Shown here one piece after another: positions 27,181-37,915 of a stretch of 64,000 nucleotides of DNA (position 1 is its first letter; each line of letters starts with the position of its first letter). The notes under the pieces were generated by a model. That model saw only the letters and a list, made by a program, of their open reading frames with translations, was not told the origin of the DNA and ran no database searches. Source of the DNA: Acidobacteriota bacterium. Lineage in GTDB: Bacteria; Acidobacteriota; UBA890; WLXD01. The stretch spans positions 1,253,501 through 1,317,500 of the forward strand of contig WLXD01000001.1 in NCBI GenBank assembly GCA_012103255.1, in the 5' to 3' direction. Position numbers and translations under genes: made by a program.

Positions 27181-27765
27181 ATGAGTCTCGAACACATTCT
27201 TCTCGGGCAACTACGTCAGCCATCGACCGGCTACGAACTCGGCAAGGAGTTCGACGACGGGGCCGGGCACTTCTGGCCGGCTGAACGCAGCCAGATTTAT
27301 CCGACGCTCAAGAAGCTCGAGCAGAAGGGATGGCTGACGTGCTCGGAGCAGCCGTCGGAGCGCGGTCCGCGGCGGAAGGTCTACGCGACCACCGACGCGG
27401 GGTTCGAGGAACTACGGAAGTGGCTCACCGAGGGGCCACAGATTGGGCGCGAGCGACTCGCCTATATCGCGCAGGTCTACTACCTGGGTGCGTTGGACGA
27501 TTTCGAGGCCGGTCTCGCGATGATTCGGAAGATGCAGGCGCGCTGGCGGCAGAGTCTGGCGCTGTTCGAGCACATCGAACGGGCGGTCGTGGAGGAGTCC
27601 GGCGATTGGCAGGACCTCGAGCCGTGCGACTTCTTTCCCAGGGCTTCGCTAGGCACGGGACTTCATCTCATGCGAGCCAAGCTGGCCTGGTGCGACGAAA
27701 CGATACAGAGACTCGAAACGAGAGTCGGTAGCGCGGCTGCGACACCGGCTCAGGAGAACGACTGA
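27181..27765 (+). CDS. PadR-family transcriptional regulator
   Basis: A 194-residue winged-helix repressor. MSLEHILLGQLRQPSTGYEL, AERSQIYPTLKKLEQKGWL and GPRRKVYATTDAGFEELRKWL are the family's typical helix and wing segments; the C-terminal half (YIAQVYYLGALDDFEAGLAM onward) is the helical dimerisation domain of the PadR/Vir type. There is no clear Shine-Dalgarno before the ATG. Its TGA overlaps the ATG of the next gene by one base, making a two-gene operon behind the palindrome. It probably represses this operon in response to a small effector. Confidence 0.93.
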   Translation: MSLEHILLGQLRQPSTGYELGKEFDDGAGHFWPAERSQIYPTLKKLEQKGWLTCSEQPSERGPRRKVYATTDAGFEELRKWLTEGPQIGRERLAYIAQVYYLGALDDFEAGLAMIRKMQARWRQSLALFEHIERAVVEESGDWQDLEPCDFFPRASLGTGLHLMRAKLAWCDETIQRLETRVGSAAATPAQEND

Positions 27766-28511
27766 TGGACTTGTTGATCGAAGCCAACCGTTGGTTCCAC
27801 ATCATTGTCGGGTTCACCGGTCTCGCCGCCTGGTGGGTCCCGGTGCTGACCAAAAAGGGCGGCAAGCAGCACGTCTTCTTCGGCAAGCTGTTCGCACTGT
27901 CTGCGTACATCATCGGAACCACCGCGCTAGCCGGGGTGTCGATGCGGATGGGCTACGCGCTGTGGCAAGGCATCGATGTGACCCAGAATCCGGAGACCTT
28001 CGGCTTCCTGATTTTCCTGGCGTACCTCGGCGTGGTCACGATCGGCATCACTCATCAGGCGGTTCGCGTGATCCGCACGAGGAACGACCCGGACTCCATC
28101 CGGACGCCCTTCTTGAAGGCACTCGCGGTTCTCATGGGAGTGGGCAGTCTCGCCGTCGTGACCTGGGCCGTGACGCAGTGGTCGAGCGTCTCGCCGGTGT
28201 TGCTGGCCCTGTCGCCGGTCGGCCTGCTCGGAGCGCACGGGATATACAAGTACATGTACCACCGGCCTCCAGAGAAGATGGCCTGGTGGTACGAACACAT
28301 GGGCGCGATGCTGGGCGCCGGAATCGCCTTCCACACGGCGTTCCTCGTGTTCGGGTCGCGCGTGGTCATCGATCTGCAGATCTTCGGCGCCTTCAACTGG
28401 GTGCCGTGGGTGCTGCCGGCGGTGATAGGCACGATCGGGGGCAGCTACTGGGAGAAGTTCTATCGTCGGAAGTTCGGCGATTTACCTTCCGACGGCGCTG
28501 CCAATGCCTGA
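27765..28511 (+). CDS. Integral membrane protein in PadR operon (DUF2306-like)
   Basis: A 248-residue protein with about six hydrophobic helices: WFHIIVGFTGLAAWWVPVLT, YLGVVTIGITHQAVRVI, FLKALAVLMGVGSLAVVTWA and WVPWVLPAVIGTIGGSYWEK among them. Histidines sit in several helices (WFHI, THQA, YMYH, YEHMGAM, FHTAF), a pattern seen in DUF2306 and related heme-binding membrane proteins. The family assignment is tentative and no function is known. It is co-operonic with padR and so its expression is probably what that regulator controls. Confidence 0.75.
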   Translation: MDLLIEANRWFHIIVGFTGLAAWWVPVLTKKGGKQHVFFGKLFALSAYIIGTTALAGVSMRMGYALWQGIDVTQNPETFGFLIFLAYLGVVTIGITHQAVRVIRTRNDPDSIRTPFLKALAVLMGVGSLAVVTWAVTQWSSVSPVLLALSPVGLLGAHGIYKYMYHRPPEKMAWWYEHMGAMLGAGIAFHTAFLVFGSRVVIDLQIFGAFNWVPWVLPAVIGTIGGSYWEKFYRRKFGDLPSDGAANA

Positions 28512-28589
28512 CCGCTCAGCCTGCGCTGGAGCCCGCTGAGGCCGGCCAAGACAGTCGCAACACGCCACCCTGGGCTAGAATCGCGGTCG

Positions 28590-31500
28590 ATGAGCACCCG
28601 CATCGAACCGTACAAGCCGAAGCACCATGTGCGCGTGGTGACTGCTGCATCGTTGTTCGACGGTCATGACGCCGCGATCAACATCATGCGCCGCATTCTG
28701 CAGGCCTCCGGCGCCGAGGTGATTCACCTCGGACACAATCGCTCGGTGGCCGAGATCGTGGACTGCGCGATTCAGGAAGACGCGCAGGCCATCGCAGTGA
28801 CGTCCTATCAGGGCGGCCATGTCGAGTACTTCAAGTACATGCTCGACCTGCTGCGCGAGCGCGGCGCCGATCACATCAAGGTATTCGGTGGCGGCGGCGG
28901 CACGATTCTTCCGTCCGAGATCGACGACCTGCACGACTACGGCATCACGCGGGTTTACTCACCGGATGACGGTCGCGAGCTCGGGTTGCAGGGCATGATC
29001 AACGACCTGCTCGAGCGCGCCGACTTCGCTACGGTGAGCGCGTCGCTCAACGGCCATCTCGCCGCGCTACCCGATCGGCTGCCGAAGATGATCGCGCAGA
29101 CGATCTCGATCGCCGAGAACTATCCAGAAGCGGAAGCCGACCTGGTGCCGGCTCTTGAGGCGATGACGGACGAGGCCGAGGTGCCCGTTCTCGGAATCAC
29201 CGGGCCCGGCGGCGCGGGGAAGTCGTCGCTCGTCGACGAGCTCGTTCGCCGCTTCCTGCTCGATTTCGAAGACAAGAACGTTGCCGTGATCTCTGTCGAT
29301 CCGTCCAAGCGAAAGACGGGCGGTGCCCTGCTTGGCGACCGTATCCGCATGAACTCGATCGACTCCGATCGCGTGTACATGCGCTCGCTCGCTACTCGCC
29401 AATCGAATCTTGCGCTGTCGAAGCACGTGCGCCACGCACTCGATATCTGCAAGGCGGCGCAGTTCGACCTGATAATTCTGGAGACTTCGGGAATCGGTCA
29501 GTCGGATACCGAGATTGTCGATCACTCCGACGTCTCGCTCTACGTGATGACCGCCGGGTACGGCGCAGCGACACAGCTCGAGAAGATCGACATGCTCGAT
29601 TTCGCCGACATGGTGGCGATCAACAAGTTCGACAAGCGCGGATCTCTCGACGCATTGCGCGACGTCCGCAAGCAGTTCAAGAGGAATCACCACCTGTTCG
29701 ACGCATCGGATGACGACGTGCCGGTGTACGGCACCATCGCGTCGCAGTTCAACGATCCGGGCACCAACCGGCTCTATGAGGCACTGCTCAAGCACGTGGC
29801 CGAGAAGACAGGTGCGCCGCTGGATCCAGATCTGGGACTCCCGACGGGCGACAGCTCGAAGGTTCAGGTCATTCCGGCCGATCGAGTTCGATACCTGGCG
29901 GAGATCGCCGACAACAGCGATCGCTACGACAAGTTCGTCGCTCGCCAGGCCGAGCTCGCCCGCGGCATGTACCAGTTGCGGGGTGCTATCGAGCAGTTGA
30001 AGGCGACAGATCGCGGAGTCGCCTCGGTGGATGACGCCTTTGGGTTGCCACTCGATGCTGTTGACGATGCCTCGGCCTCCGTGCGTGAGCTCATCGATCG
30101 CTACAACGACCTTGAAGAGCAGCTCGACCCGGAAGCTCGTCGGCTCCTGCGGGCGTGGCCGGCGACGGTCGAGCGCTACCGCGCCGATGTCTACACCTAC
30201 AAGGTGCGCGATCGCGAGATCGAACGAAGCCTGTTCACAGAATCGCTCTCGCGGTTGCGGATTCCGAAGATTTCGGTGCCGCGCTACCGCGATTGGGGCG
30301 ACGTGCTGCACTGGCTTCTCACCGAGAACCTGCCGGGCGACTTCCCGTTTGCAGCCGGCGTATTCCCGCTCAAGCGCACCGGCGAGGAAGACCCCACGCG
30401 CATGTTCGCGGGTGAGGGTGGGCCCGAGCGGACGAACCGGCGTTTCCACTATCTCTCGCGCGGTATGCCTGCCAAGCGGCTATCAACCGCCTTCGACTCG
30501 GTCACGCTCTACGGCGAGGATCCCGATCGCCGTCCCGACATCTACGGCAAGGTCGGCAACTCCGGTGTTTCGATCGCCACCGTGGACGACGCGAAGAAGC
30601 TGTACTCCGGCTTCAACCTCGCGGACCCCACCACGTCGGTGTCGATGACGATCAACGGTCCGGCGCCGATGGTGCTCGCCTTCTTTCTCAACGCCGCGGT
30701 GGATCAACAGTGTGAGCTGCACATTCAGCGCGAAGGCCTCGAGGACGAGGTCGAGAAGAAGATCGCGGACCATTTCACTGAGCTGGGCGTCGACCGTCCG
30801 ACCTACCAGGGGGACTTGCCCGAGGGGAACGACGGGCTGGGATTGATGCTGCTCGGCGTGTCCGGCGACCAGGTGCTCGACGCCGAGGTCTACGAACGCA
30901 TCCGTGCCGACACTCTCAAGGTGGTCCGCGGCACCGTGCAAGCCGACATCCTCAAGGAGGATCAGGCGCAGAACACCTGCATCTTCTCCACCGAGTTCGC
31001 CCTGCGGCTGATGGGCGACATCCAGCAGCACTTCATCGACAACGGGGTGCGCAACTTCTACTCGGTGTCGATCTCCGGGTACCACATTGCCGAGGCCGGA
31101 GCCAATCCGATTACTCAGTTGGCCCTGACGCTGGCCAACGGTCTGACCTACGTCGAGTACTACCTGTCGCGCGGTATGCACATCGACGATTTCGCGCCCA
31201 ACCTGTCGTTTTTCTTCTCGAACGGCATGGATCCCGAGTACTCGGTGATGGGGCGCGTGTCGCGACGGATCTGGGCCAAAGCGATTCGCGACGTCTACGG
31301 CGGCAACGCCCGCTCGCAGAAGTTGAAGTACCACATCCAGACTTCGGGACGGTCGCTGCACGCGCAGGAGATTGCGTTCAACGACATTCGGACCACTCTG
31401 CAGGCGCTCTACGCGATCTATGACAACTGCAACTCGTTGCATACGAACGCCTACGACGAGGCCATCACGACGCCCACCGAAGAGAGCGTGCGTCGCGCCG

Positions 31501-32027
31501 TGGCCATCCAGCTCATCATCAACAAGGAGCTGGGCCTGGCCAAGAACGAGAACCCGCTGCAGGGTGCCTTCGTTATCGAAGAGCTCACCGAACTGGTTGA
31601 GCAGGCCGTGCTCACCGAGTTCCGCGCCATCTCCGAGCGGGGCGGTGTGCTGGGCGCGATGGAACGGATGTACCAGCGTTCCAAGATCCAGGAAGAGTCG
31701 CTCTACTACGAGTCGCGCAAGCACTCGGGCGAGCTCCCTGTGGTCGGGGTGAACACTTTCCTCGATGACGAGGGTTCGCCGACGATCATTCCCGAGGAAG
31801 TCATCCGCTCGGATGAGTCGGAAAAGGAATACGCGATCGCGTCGCGCAAGGAATTCCAGCTGCGCAACGAGTCCGCATCGGACGCCGCGTTGGGTGCGCT
31901 GCAGCGCGCAGCCGTCGAACAGGGCAACGTCTTCGCGGCGTTGATGGAAGCTGCCAAGGTTTGCTCGCTCGGGCAGATGACCGACGCGCTCTACCGCGTA
32001 GGCGGTCAGTACCGGCGCAACATGTAG
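28590..32027 (+). CDS. icmF: Fused isobutyryl-CoA mutase IcmF
   Basis: A 1145-residue adenosylcobalamin enzyme that interconverts isobutyryl-CoA and n-butyryl-CoA (some members act on pivalyl- or isovaleryl-CoA). Order of domains: B12-binding domain (about 1-135) with [10 protein letters not shown], His26 being the lower cobalt ligand; a MeaB-like chaperone GTPase with Walker [10 protein letters not shown] (205-213); a linker; and the TIM-barrel mutase (about 560-1090) with [23 protein letters not shown] stands where methylmalonyl-CoA mutases have a tyrosine-containing segment, consistent with a butyryl-type substrate. Its length is the family norm. It starts 78 bases after the previous gene and is followed by an exported PLP enzyme. 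Confidence 0.96.
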   Translation: MSTRIEPYKPKHHVRVVTAASLFDGHDAAINIMRRILQASGAEVIHLGHNRSVAEIVDCAIQEDAQAIAVTSYQGGHVEYFKYMLDLLRERGADHIKVFGGGGGTILPSEIDDLHDYGITRVYSPDDGRELGLQGMINDLLERADFATVSASLNGHLAALPDRLPKMIAQTISIAENYPEAEADLVPALEAMTDEAEVPVLGITGPGGAGKSSLVDELVRRFLLDFEDKNVAVISVDPSKRKTGGALLGDRIRMNSIDSDRVYMRSLATRQSNLALSKHVRHALDICKAAQFDLIILETSGIGQSDTEIVDHSDVSLYVMTAGYGAATQLEKIDMLDFADMVAINKFDKRGSLDALRDVRKQFKRNHHLFDASDDDVPVYGTIASQFNDPGTNRLYEALLKHVAEKTGAPLDPDLGLPTGDSSKVQVIPADRVRYLAEIADNSDRYDKFVARQAELARGMYQLRGAIEQLKATDRGVASVDDAFGLPLDAVDDASASVRELIDRYNDLEEQLDPEARRLLRAWPATVERYRADVYTYKVRDREIERSLFTESLSRLRIPKISVPRYRDWGDVLHWLLTENLPGDFPFAAGVFPLKRTGEEDPTRMFAGEGGPERTNRRFHYLSRGMPAKRLSTAFDSVTLYGEDPDRRPDIYGKVGNSGVSIATVDDAKKLYSGFNLADPTTSVSMTINGPAPMVLAFFLNAAVDQQCELHIQREGLEDEVEKKIADHFTELGVDRPTYQGDLPEGNDGLGLMLLGVSGDQVLDAEVYERIRADTLKVVRGTVQADILKEDQAQNTCIFSTEFALRLMGDIQQHFIDNGVRNFYSVSISGYHIAEAGANPITQLALTLANGLTYVEYYLSRGMHIDDFAPNLSFFFSNGMDPEYSVMGRVSRRIWAKAIRDVYGGNARSQKLKYHIQTSGRSLHAQEIAFNDIRTTLQALYAIYDNCNSLHTNAYDEAITTPTEESVRRAVAIQLIINKELGLAKNENPLQGAFVIEELTELVEQAVLTEFRAISERGGVLGAMERMYQRSKIQEESLYYESRKHSGELPVVGVNTFLDDEGSPTIIPEEVIRSDESEKEYAIASRKEFQLRNESASDAALGALQRAAVEQGNVFAALMEAAKVCSLGQMTDALYRVGGQYRRNM

Positions 32028-32061
32028 GATCTCGGGTCTCGCTCATTCGACCCGCTTTCAC

Positions 32062-33348
32062 ATGACTACTTCTCGCCGCGAGTTGCTTGGCGTCGTTGCC
32101 GGCGCCTCCTTGCTACCGATGTTGAACGTCGGCGCATTGGCACGTGCGGCAGGCCAGTCGGGCGGCGACCTGCCGCGCTGGGTTGCCGGCGCTCGCGCCG
32201 CGATTCCTGCCACTCGTGACCGCTTCTTCCAGACGGCCGGGATCGCGCCGTCGTCGCGGTCGGTGATCGATGAAGTGAAATCGCGGCTCGAGTTCCAGAA
32301 CGAGGGGCCCGTTGCGACCGGCATTGCGGATCGCATGGCTCAGATCGAGCCGGATCTCAGGTCGCACCTTGGCGCGTTTGCCGGTGCCCACGCTGACGAG
32401 ATCGCCCTCACCCACAGTACCTCCGAGGGGATCAACATCGCGTCGTGGGCATTGAACTGGAAAGCCGGCGACGAGGTGGTGATCAGCAATCAGGAACATC
32501 CCGCCAATTTGATCCCTTGGTACAACCTGCGGAGCCGCTTCGGCGTCGTTCTGCGGGTGATCGACCTTTCGGCGGGCTCTGATTTTCGCGCGCAGATCCG
32601 AGCTGCTGTCGGAACCCGGACGCGTATGGTCAGCGTGCCCCATGTCTCGCGTAACAACGGCCGTGCGCTCCGCACCGATGAGGTCGCCGAGGTTGCTCGA
32701 TGGTTGCGGGAGCGCGGAGTCAGATTCCATCTGGACGGAGCCCAGGGCCCCGGGTGTGTCCCGTTCGACTTCGGCGAGCTCGGGTGCGACTACTACTCCA
32801 CGTGCGGTCACAAGTGGCTGCTTGGGCCGAAGGGAACCGGCGCGTTCTTCGTTCGCGCCGACATGCTCGACGCCACGGCTCTGACCTGGACCGGATCGCA
32901 CAGCACCACGGCGTTCGACTACGACGGGAACTACGAGTTGATTCCCGAGGCGCGCCGCTTCGAGTTCGGGACTCGTGCCCTGGCTACCTTTGCCGGCTTC
33001 GATGCCGCTCTCGCCTGGTTCGATTCTCTCGGTGTCGATCGCGTCCTGAGTCGGATCGACGAACTCACCGAGTACGCCATCGAAACCACCGACGGCTTGT
33101 CCGGCTTTGACGTGACGTCGCCTCGGGCGAAGGCGGATCGCTCAGGTGTGTTCGTGGCGCGGCTGCCCGAAGGCTGCACGGCCTGGCCGGTGTACGAAGC
33201 ATTGCGACTGCAAGGTGCGTACACGTCCCCGGTAACGGATGAGCGAGACCTGAGGATCGCGATTCACTTCTTCAATACTCGCGACGAGATCCGCAGCACG
33301 CTGCTGGCAGTCGACGACGTGTGTCGGCGGGAGATCGCGGGTGGCTGA
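32062..33348 (+). CDS. Tat-exported class V aminotransferase/cysteine desulfurase-like PLP enzyme
   Basis: A 428-residue fold-type I PLP protein. The N-terminus SRRELLGVVAGASLLPML is a twin-arginine signal, so the folded holoenzyme would be exported. The PLP lysine is K251 in TCGHKWLLGPKGTG, with the HLDGAQ aspartate upstream and THSTSEGINIASWAL binding the phosphate. The sequence is closest to isopenicillin N epimerase-like and SufS-like enzymes, but no reaction can be fixed. It is tightly followed by a chromate transporter gene that overlaps its 3' end by 8 bases. Confidence 0.88.
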   Translation: MTTSRRELLGVVAGASLLPMLNVGALARAAGQSGGDLPRWVAGARAAIPATRDRFFQTAGIAPSSRSVIDEVKSRLEFQNEGPVATGIADRMAQIEPDLRSHLGAFAGAHADEIALTHSTSEGINIASWALNWKAGDEVVISNQEHPANLIPWYNLRSRFGVVLRVIDLSAGSDFRAQIRAAVGTRTRMVSVPHVSRNNGRALRTDEVAEVARWLRERGVRFHLDGAQGPGCVPFDFGELGCDYYSTCGHKWLLGPKGTGAFFVRADMLDATALTWTGSHSTTAFDYDGNYELIPEARRFEFGTRALATFAGFDAALAWFDSLGVDRVLSRIDELTEYAIETTDGLSGFDVTSPRAKADRSGVFVARLPEGCTAWPVYEALRLQGAYTSPVTDERDLRIAIHFFNTRDEIRSTLLAVDDVCRREIAGG

Positions 33349-34666
33349 GGGGGCCGCTCGCATCCAACGCGCCGTTTCGTTCCGTGAGGCGTTGGGCGCC
33401 TGGATCAAGATTGCGGCCTATAGCCTGGGTGGTCCCGCCGGCCAGATCGCGGTGATGCACCGGATCCTGGTGGAAGAGAAGCGTTGGCTCTCGGAGCGAC
33501 GATTCCTGCACGCGCTCAACTACTGCATGCTTCTGCCGGGACCCGAGGCGCAACAGTTGGCGACCTACTCCGGCTGGCTCTTGCACGGCTGGCGCGGCGG
33601 ACTCACCGCCGGCCTGCTGTTCATCTTGCCCGGGTTCCTGTCGATTCTGGCGCTGAGCGTGCTGTACGTGCGCTTCATCGATTTCGCGCTCGTAGCCGGC
33701 CTGTTCTACGGCCTGAAGCCCGCAGTGATGGCCATCGTGATTGGCGCGCTGGTGCGCATCGGACAGAAGGCGCTGCATGGCGCGCCGGCTGTTGCGCTTG
33801 CCGCCGCCGCTTTCATCGCGATCTTCGTCTTCGACGTGCCCTTCCCGCTGATCATCGTTGCCGCAGCTGCCATTGGAGTAGTGGCGTCGCGGGCGGGCAT
33901 GATGGCCTTGCCGGTCGATGCCGAGGACGAGGCAAACACGGCGAAGCACCCCTCGTTAGGACAGACTCTGGGCACGGTGGCGACGTGGGCGGCGATCTGG
34001 CTGATTCCGCTGGCCGCGCTCAACTTCGCTCTCGGTCCGGACAACGTGTTCGTCCAGCTCGGACGTTTTTTCGCGCGCGCCGCGTTGTTCACGTTTGGTG
34101 GCGCCTACGCCGTGCTTGCATATGTCGCCCAGGAAGCAGTGGCGGTCCACGGATGGCTGCAGCCGGGCGAGATGCTCGATGGCTTGGGCATGGCTGAAAC
34201 CACCCCGGGTCCGCTGATCCAGGTGGTGCAGTTCGTTGGTTTCATGGGGGGCTATCGAGACGGCGCGGGCTTGGACCCGATGTGGGCTGCGATCATCGGC
34301 TCAGTGGTGGTCACGTGGGTGACCTTCGCGCCTTGTTTCCTGTTCATCTTTGCCGGCGCGCCCTACATCGAGTCGCTTCGTGGCAACAAGACGATTGCCG
34401 CTGCGCTTTCGGGCATCACCGCGGCCGTGGTCGGCGTCATCTTGAATCTGGCCGTGTGGTTCGCGGTGCAGACGCTGTTCGGCGTGGTCAACGAAGCGGC
34501 CGTTGGGCCGCTTCGGCTCGCGGTTCCCGATGTGGCCACGCTGGATCTCGCAGCGCTTGTCATCGCTGCCGCATCAGCGCTTGCGCTGCTACGCTTCAAG
34601 ATCAACATGCTCTACGTGCTTGGCGGCAGCGTGCTCGCCGGATTCGCGGTGAGCGCGCTCAGCTAG
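33341..34666 (+). CDS. chrA: Chromate transporter, ChrA (two-domain CHR family)
   Basis: A 441-residue membrane protein with two homologous CHR halves. The first has SLGGPAGQIAVMHRILVEEKRW and LPGPEAQQLATYSGWLLHG; the second has TFGGAYAVLAYVAQEAV and GLGMAETTPGPLIQVVQFVGFMGGYR. The paired F/L-GGP and PGP motifs are diagnostic. The family exports chromate in resistant bacteria, but many members are of unknown anion specificity. It starts with GTG inside the preceding PLP gene, so the two genes are translationally coupled. Confidence 0.93.
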   Translation: MAEGAARIQRAVSFREALGAWIKIAAYSLGGPAGQIAVMHRILVEEKRWLSERRFLHALNYCMLLPGPEAQQLATYSGWLLHGWRGGLTAGLLFILPGFLSILALSVLYVRFIDFALVAGLFYGLKPAVMAIVIGALVRIGQKALHGAPAVALAAAAFIAIFVFDVPFPLIIVAAAAIGVVASRAGMMALPVDAEDEANTAKHPSLGQTLGTVATWAAIWLIPLAALNFALGPDNVFVQLGRFFARAALFTFGGAYAVLAYVAQEAVAVHGWLQPGEMLDGLGMAETTPGPLIQVVQFVGFMGGYRDGAGLDPMWAAIIGSVVVTWVTFAPCFLFIFAGAPYIESLRGNKTIAAALSGITAAVVGVILNLAVWFAVQTLFGVVNEAAVGPLRLAVPDVATLDLAALVIAAASALALLRFKINMLYVLGGSVLAGFAVSALS

Positions 34667-34693
34667 CCAGCATCCCGCCGGAGTGAATTGTCG

Positions 34694-35761
34694 ATGCGAT
34701 TCTCGGAAGTTATTCACGCGGTTGATGCGCACACGTGCGGTGAGCCCGCTCGAGTCATCGTGGGTGGCGTGCTCGACGTGCCTGGCGACACCATGTTCGC
34801 GAAGATGCAGCACCTGGAGCAGCACGCCGATCACATCCGCAAGCGCATGCTCAACGAGCCGCGCGGCTATCCGGCGTCCAACTGCAACCTGATCTTGCCG
34901 CCGACGGATCCGCGCGCGGACGCTGGCTACGTGATCATGGAACACGTGGAGTATCCGGGGATGTCCGGTACCAACACGATCGCGGTGGCCACGGTTCTTA
35001 TCGAGACCGGGATGGTGCCGTCGACCGAGCCGATCACCGAGCTCACATTGGAGTCGCCGGCGGGCCTGATCGGCATCACTGCGGAGGTCGAGGACGGCAA
35101 GGTGAAGGGAGTCACGTTCGAGAACGTGCCCTGTTTCCCGGTCTACCTCGACGTTGAGGTCGACGTGCCGGAGTTCGGCAAGGTGACCGTCGACGTGGCC
35201 TACGGCGGTATGTTCTACGTGATCGCCGATGCGGAGCAGCTCGGCCTGGAACTCACGGCCGATGGCGCAGGAGCACTTGCCCGTGCCGGCGAGATGATCA
35301 AGGCGGCAGCCCAGGAGCAGCTCGAACCGCCAGTTCATCCGGGCAACCCCGAGATTCGCGGCATCACCATCGGTCAGATCTCTGGCCTCCCGACAGCCCC
35401 CGGAGCGCACCGCAAGAACGCTGTCGTGGTGTCGACCGGGAACCTTGATTGGGACCGACCCGAAACCTGGACCGGCTGTCTCGACCGGTCACCGTGCGGC
35501 ACAGGAACATCTGCCAAGATGGCGGCGCTCTGGGCGAAAGGCGCGTTGGCGGTGGGCGACGAGTTCGTTCACGAAGGAGTGCTCGGCACCACCTTTCTCG
35601 GCAAGGTGTCCGCCGAGACCATGCTTGGCGACGTTCGCGCGATCGTTCCGACGATCCGCGGCACCGCATGGATCACGGGCATGGCCCAGTACGTCGTGGA
35701 CTCTGACGATCCGTTCCCCAACGGATTCACGGTGGGTGATATCTGGAGCGGGGCCCAATGA
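34694..35761 (+). CDS. Proline racemase superfamily protein, likely 4-hydroxyproline epimerase
   Basis: A 355-residue enzyme of the proline racemase fold. [16 protein letters not shown] near the N-terminus and [14 protein letters not shown] (Cys268) near residue 264 are family signatures. The first catalytic position, Cys in MCGHGTI of classical racemases, is Ser91 here (GMSGTNTI), giving the Ser/Cys pair reported for some 4-hydroxyproline epimerases and for some trans-3-hydroxyproline dehydratases. GGAG lies upstream at a spacing that fits this ATG or a TTG two codons earlier. The stop overlaps the ATG of the methylmalonyl-CoA mutase gene (ATGA). Confidence 0.88.
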   Translation: MRFSEVIHAVDAHTCGEPARVIVGGVLDVPGDTMFAKMQHLEQHADHIRKRMLNEPRGYPASNCNLILPPTDPRADAGYVIMEHVEYPGMSGTNTIAVATVLIETGMVPSTEPITELTLESPAGLIGITAEVEDGKVKGVTFENVPCFPVYLDVEVDVPEFGKVTVDVAYGGMFYVIADAEQLGLELTADGAGALARAGEMIKAAAQEQLEPPVHPGNPEIRGITIGQISGLPTAPGAHRKNAVVVSTGNLDWDRPETWTGCLDRSPCGTGTSAKMAALWAKGALAVGDEFVHEGVLGTTFLGKVSAETMLGDVRAIVPTIRGTAWITGMAQYVVDSDDPFPNGFTVGDIWSGAQ

Positions 35762-37806
35762 GCGATGATAGGAAGCCCGATGCCGTTTATCGGGCAGCGC
35801 ATCTCGCCGCGCTCGATCATCTCGACAGCGAACCCGGCAAACCGCCCTACGTGCGTGGGCCCTACGGTTCCATGTACACCCAGCGGCCGTGGACGGTTCG
35901 GCAGTACGCCGGCTTTTCGACGGCCGAGGAATCGAACGCTTTCTATCGGCGCAACCTCGAGGCCGGCCAGACGGGGTTGTCGATCGCGTTCGATCTTCCG
36001 ACCCATCGCGGCTATGACTCCGACAATCCGCGCGTAGCCGGCGACGTCGGCATGGCTGGAGTCGCCATCGACTCGATCATGGACATGCGGATTCTGTTCG
36101 ACGGGATCCCGCTCGATCAGATGAGCGTGTCGATGACCATGAACGGCGCGGTGCTGCCGATCATGGCGCTCTACATCGTCGCGGCCGAAGAGCAGGGCGT
36201 TGCGACTGAGGAGCTCACCGGGACCATCCAGAACGACATCCTCAAGGAGTTCATGGTCCGGAACACCTACATCTATCCGCCAGCCGAGTCGATGCGCATC
36301 GTGGCCGACGTGTTCGGCTACACAGCCGAGAGGATGCCGAAGTTCAACAGCATCTCGGTGTCCGGCTACCACATGCAGGAGGCCGGGGCGACGGCCGATA
36401 TCGAGCTCGCCTACACGCTGGCTGACGGAATCGAGTATGTCCGGTCCGGCATCGCAGCAGGCCTGGACGTCGACGCATTTGCGCCGCGGATCTCGTTCTT
36501 CTTCGGCATCGGCATGAACTACCACACCGAGGTCGCGAAGCTGCGGGCGGCACGTATGTTGTGGTGGCAGCTGATGCAGCAGTTCGATCCGCAGGACGAA
36601 CGTTCGTCGCGGCTGCGCACGCACTGCCAGACCAGCGGCTGGTCGCTGACCGCTCAGGATCCGCTCAACAACGTCATCCGAACCTGCATCGAGGCGATGG
36701 CGGCAGTGCACGGCGGAACCCAGTCGCTGCACACCAACGCCTTCGACGAGGCCCTCGCGCTCCCGAGTGACGAGTCGGCGCGCGTGGCGCGCAATACGCA
36801 GCTCGTGCTGCAACACGAGACGGGGATCTGTGATGTGGTCGACCCGTGGGGCGGTAGCTACTTCATGGAGTCGCTAACCCATGAGTTGGCCGACAGCGCC
36901 ATGAAGCACATCGACGAGGTCGAGGAACTCGGGGGAATGACCCGGGCCATCGAGGCGGGAATCCCGAAGATCAGGATCGAGGAGGCAGCCGCTCGGACCC
37001 AGGCTCACATCGATTCCGGGCAGCAGACCATCGTTGGTGTGAATCGCTTCCAGACGGAAGACGCCACGGATTTCGAAGTGCTGGCGGTCGACAACGCAGA
37101 AGTCCGACGCTCGCAGGTCGCGCGACTCGAGGAGTTGAAAGCGACCCGCGACGCCGTCGCCTGCGAAGCGGCCCTCGCCGCGCTTGAACGCGTTGCCGCC
37201 GGCGCGGAAGGGAACCTGCTGGCAGCTTCAGTAGAAGCGGCTCGCGCCGGCGCCACTGTCGGTGAGATGTCCGACGCCATGGAGCGCGTCTTCGGTCGCC
37301 ATGCCGCGACGATCCGTTCGATTTCCGGCGTATACAGTGGCGAAGTGGGTGATGACGCAGCCGTGCAGGAGGTTCGCCAGCGGGTGGAGCAGTTCGCCGT
37401 GGGCGCGGGTCGGCGTCCGCGGATTCTCGTCGCCAAGCTCGGGCAGGACGGCCACGATCGTGGCCAGAAGATCATTGCGACGGCTCTGTCGGATCTAGGA
37501 TTCGACGTCGACGTGGGGCCGCTCTTCCAGACGCCCGCGGAAGCCGCCCGTCAGGCCATCGAGAACGACGTACACATCGTGGGCGCGAGCTCGCTCGCAG
37601 CCGGGCATCTCACGCTGGTCCCCGAGCTCCGGGCGGCGCTGGATGCACACGGGCGCGACGACATTCTGATCGTGGTCGGTGGCGTCGTGCCGCCGCAGGA
37701 TTTGGACGCACTCAAGGCAGCCGGTGCCGCCGCAGTCTTTGGCCCGGGAACGCCGGTACCGAAGGTTGCCGGCGAGCTCCTGGAGAGCCTCGGCGGCGAC
37801 TCGTAG
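35758..37806 (+). CDS. scpA: Methylmalonyl-CoA mutase, single-chain
   Basis: A 682-residue adenosylcobalamin enzyme converting (R)-methylmalonyl-CoA to succinyl-CoA. The TIM-barrel half carries [15 protein letters not shown], with Tyr50 as the substrate-stacking tyrosine, and [17 protein letters not shown]. The C-terminal cobalamin domain has [10 protein letters not shown] with His566 as cobalt ligand, then [11 protein letters not shown] and GGVVPPQD. It is about 30-40 residues shorter at the N-terminus than many homologues, lacking the subunit-contact extension. It overlaps the upstream epimerase gene, and its GTPase chaperone gene meaB lies 1.3 kb downstream beyond an inserted protease gene. 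Confidence 0.97.
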   Translation: MSDDRKPDAVYRAAHLAALDHLDSEPGKPPYVRGPYGSMYTQRPWTVRQYAGFSTAEESNAFYRRNLEAGQTGLSIAFDLPTHRGYDSDNPRVAGDVGMAGVAIDSIMDMRILFDGIPLDQMSVSMTMNGAVLPIMALYIVAAEEQGVATEELTGTIQNDILKEFMVRNTYIYPPAESMRIVADVFGYTAERMPKFNSISVSGYHMQEAGATADIELAYTLADGIEYVRSGIAAGLDVDAFAPRISFFFGIGMNYHTEVAKLRAARMLWWQLMQQFDPQDERSSRLRTHCQTSGWSLTAQDPLNNVIRTCIEAMAAVHGGTQSLHTNAFDEALALPSDESARVARNTQLVLQHETGICDVVDPWGGSYFMESLTHELADSAMKHIDEVEELGGMTRAIEAGIPKIRIEEAAARTQAHIDSGQQTIVGVNRFQTEDATDFEVLAVDNAEVRRSQVARLEELKATRDAVACEAALAALERVAAGAEGNLLAASVEAARAGATVGEMSDAMERVFGRHAATIRSISGVYSGEVGDDAAVQEVRQRVEQFAVGAGRRPRILVAKLGQDGHDRGQKIIATALSDLGFDVDVGPLFQTPAEAARQAIENDVHIVGASSLAAGHLTLVPELRAALDAHGRDDILIVVGGVVPPQDLDALKAAGAAAVFGPGTPVPKVAGELLESLGGDS

Positions 37807-37915
37807 CCGCGCCTGGCCGGCGTAACGGCGGATCGCGGCCACCCCATGCGATTCCGGGCGGGCTCGTTATAGACTCGACCCGGATACCCACGCTTTCCGC
37901 GTCTGGAGGATTTGC

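Noticed and set aside
28590-32027. Long minus-strand open frames under icmF (for example 30449-29067 and 31724-30483)
   Set aside because: They mirror the codon pattern of the sense gene in GC-rich DNA and have no motifs or starts of their own.
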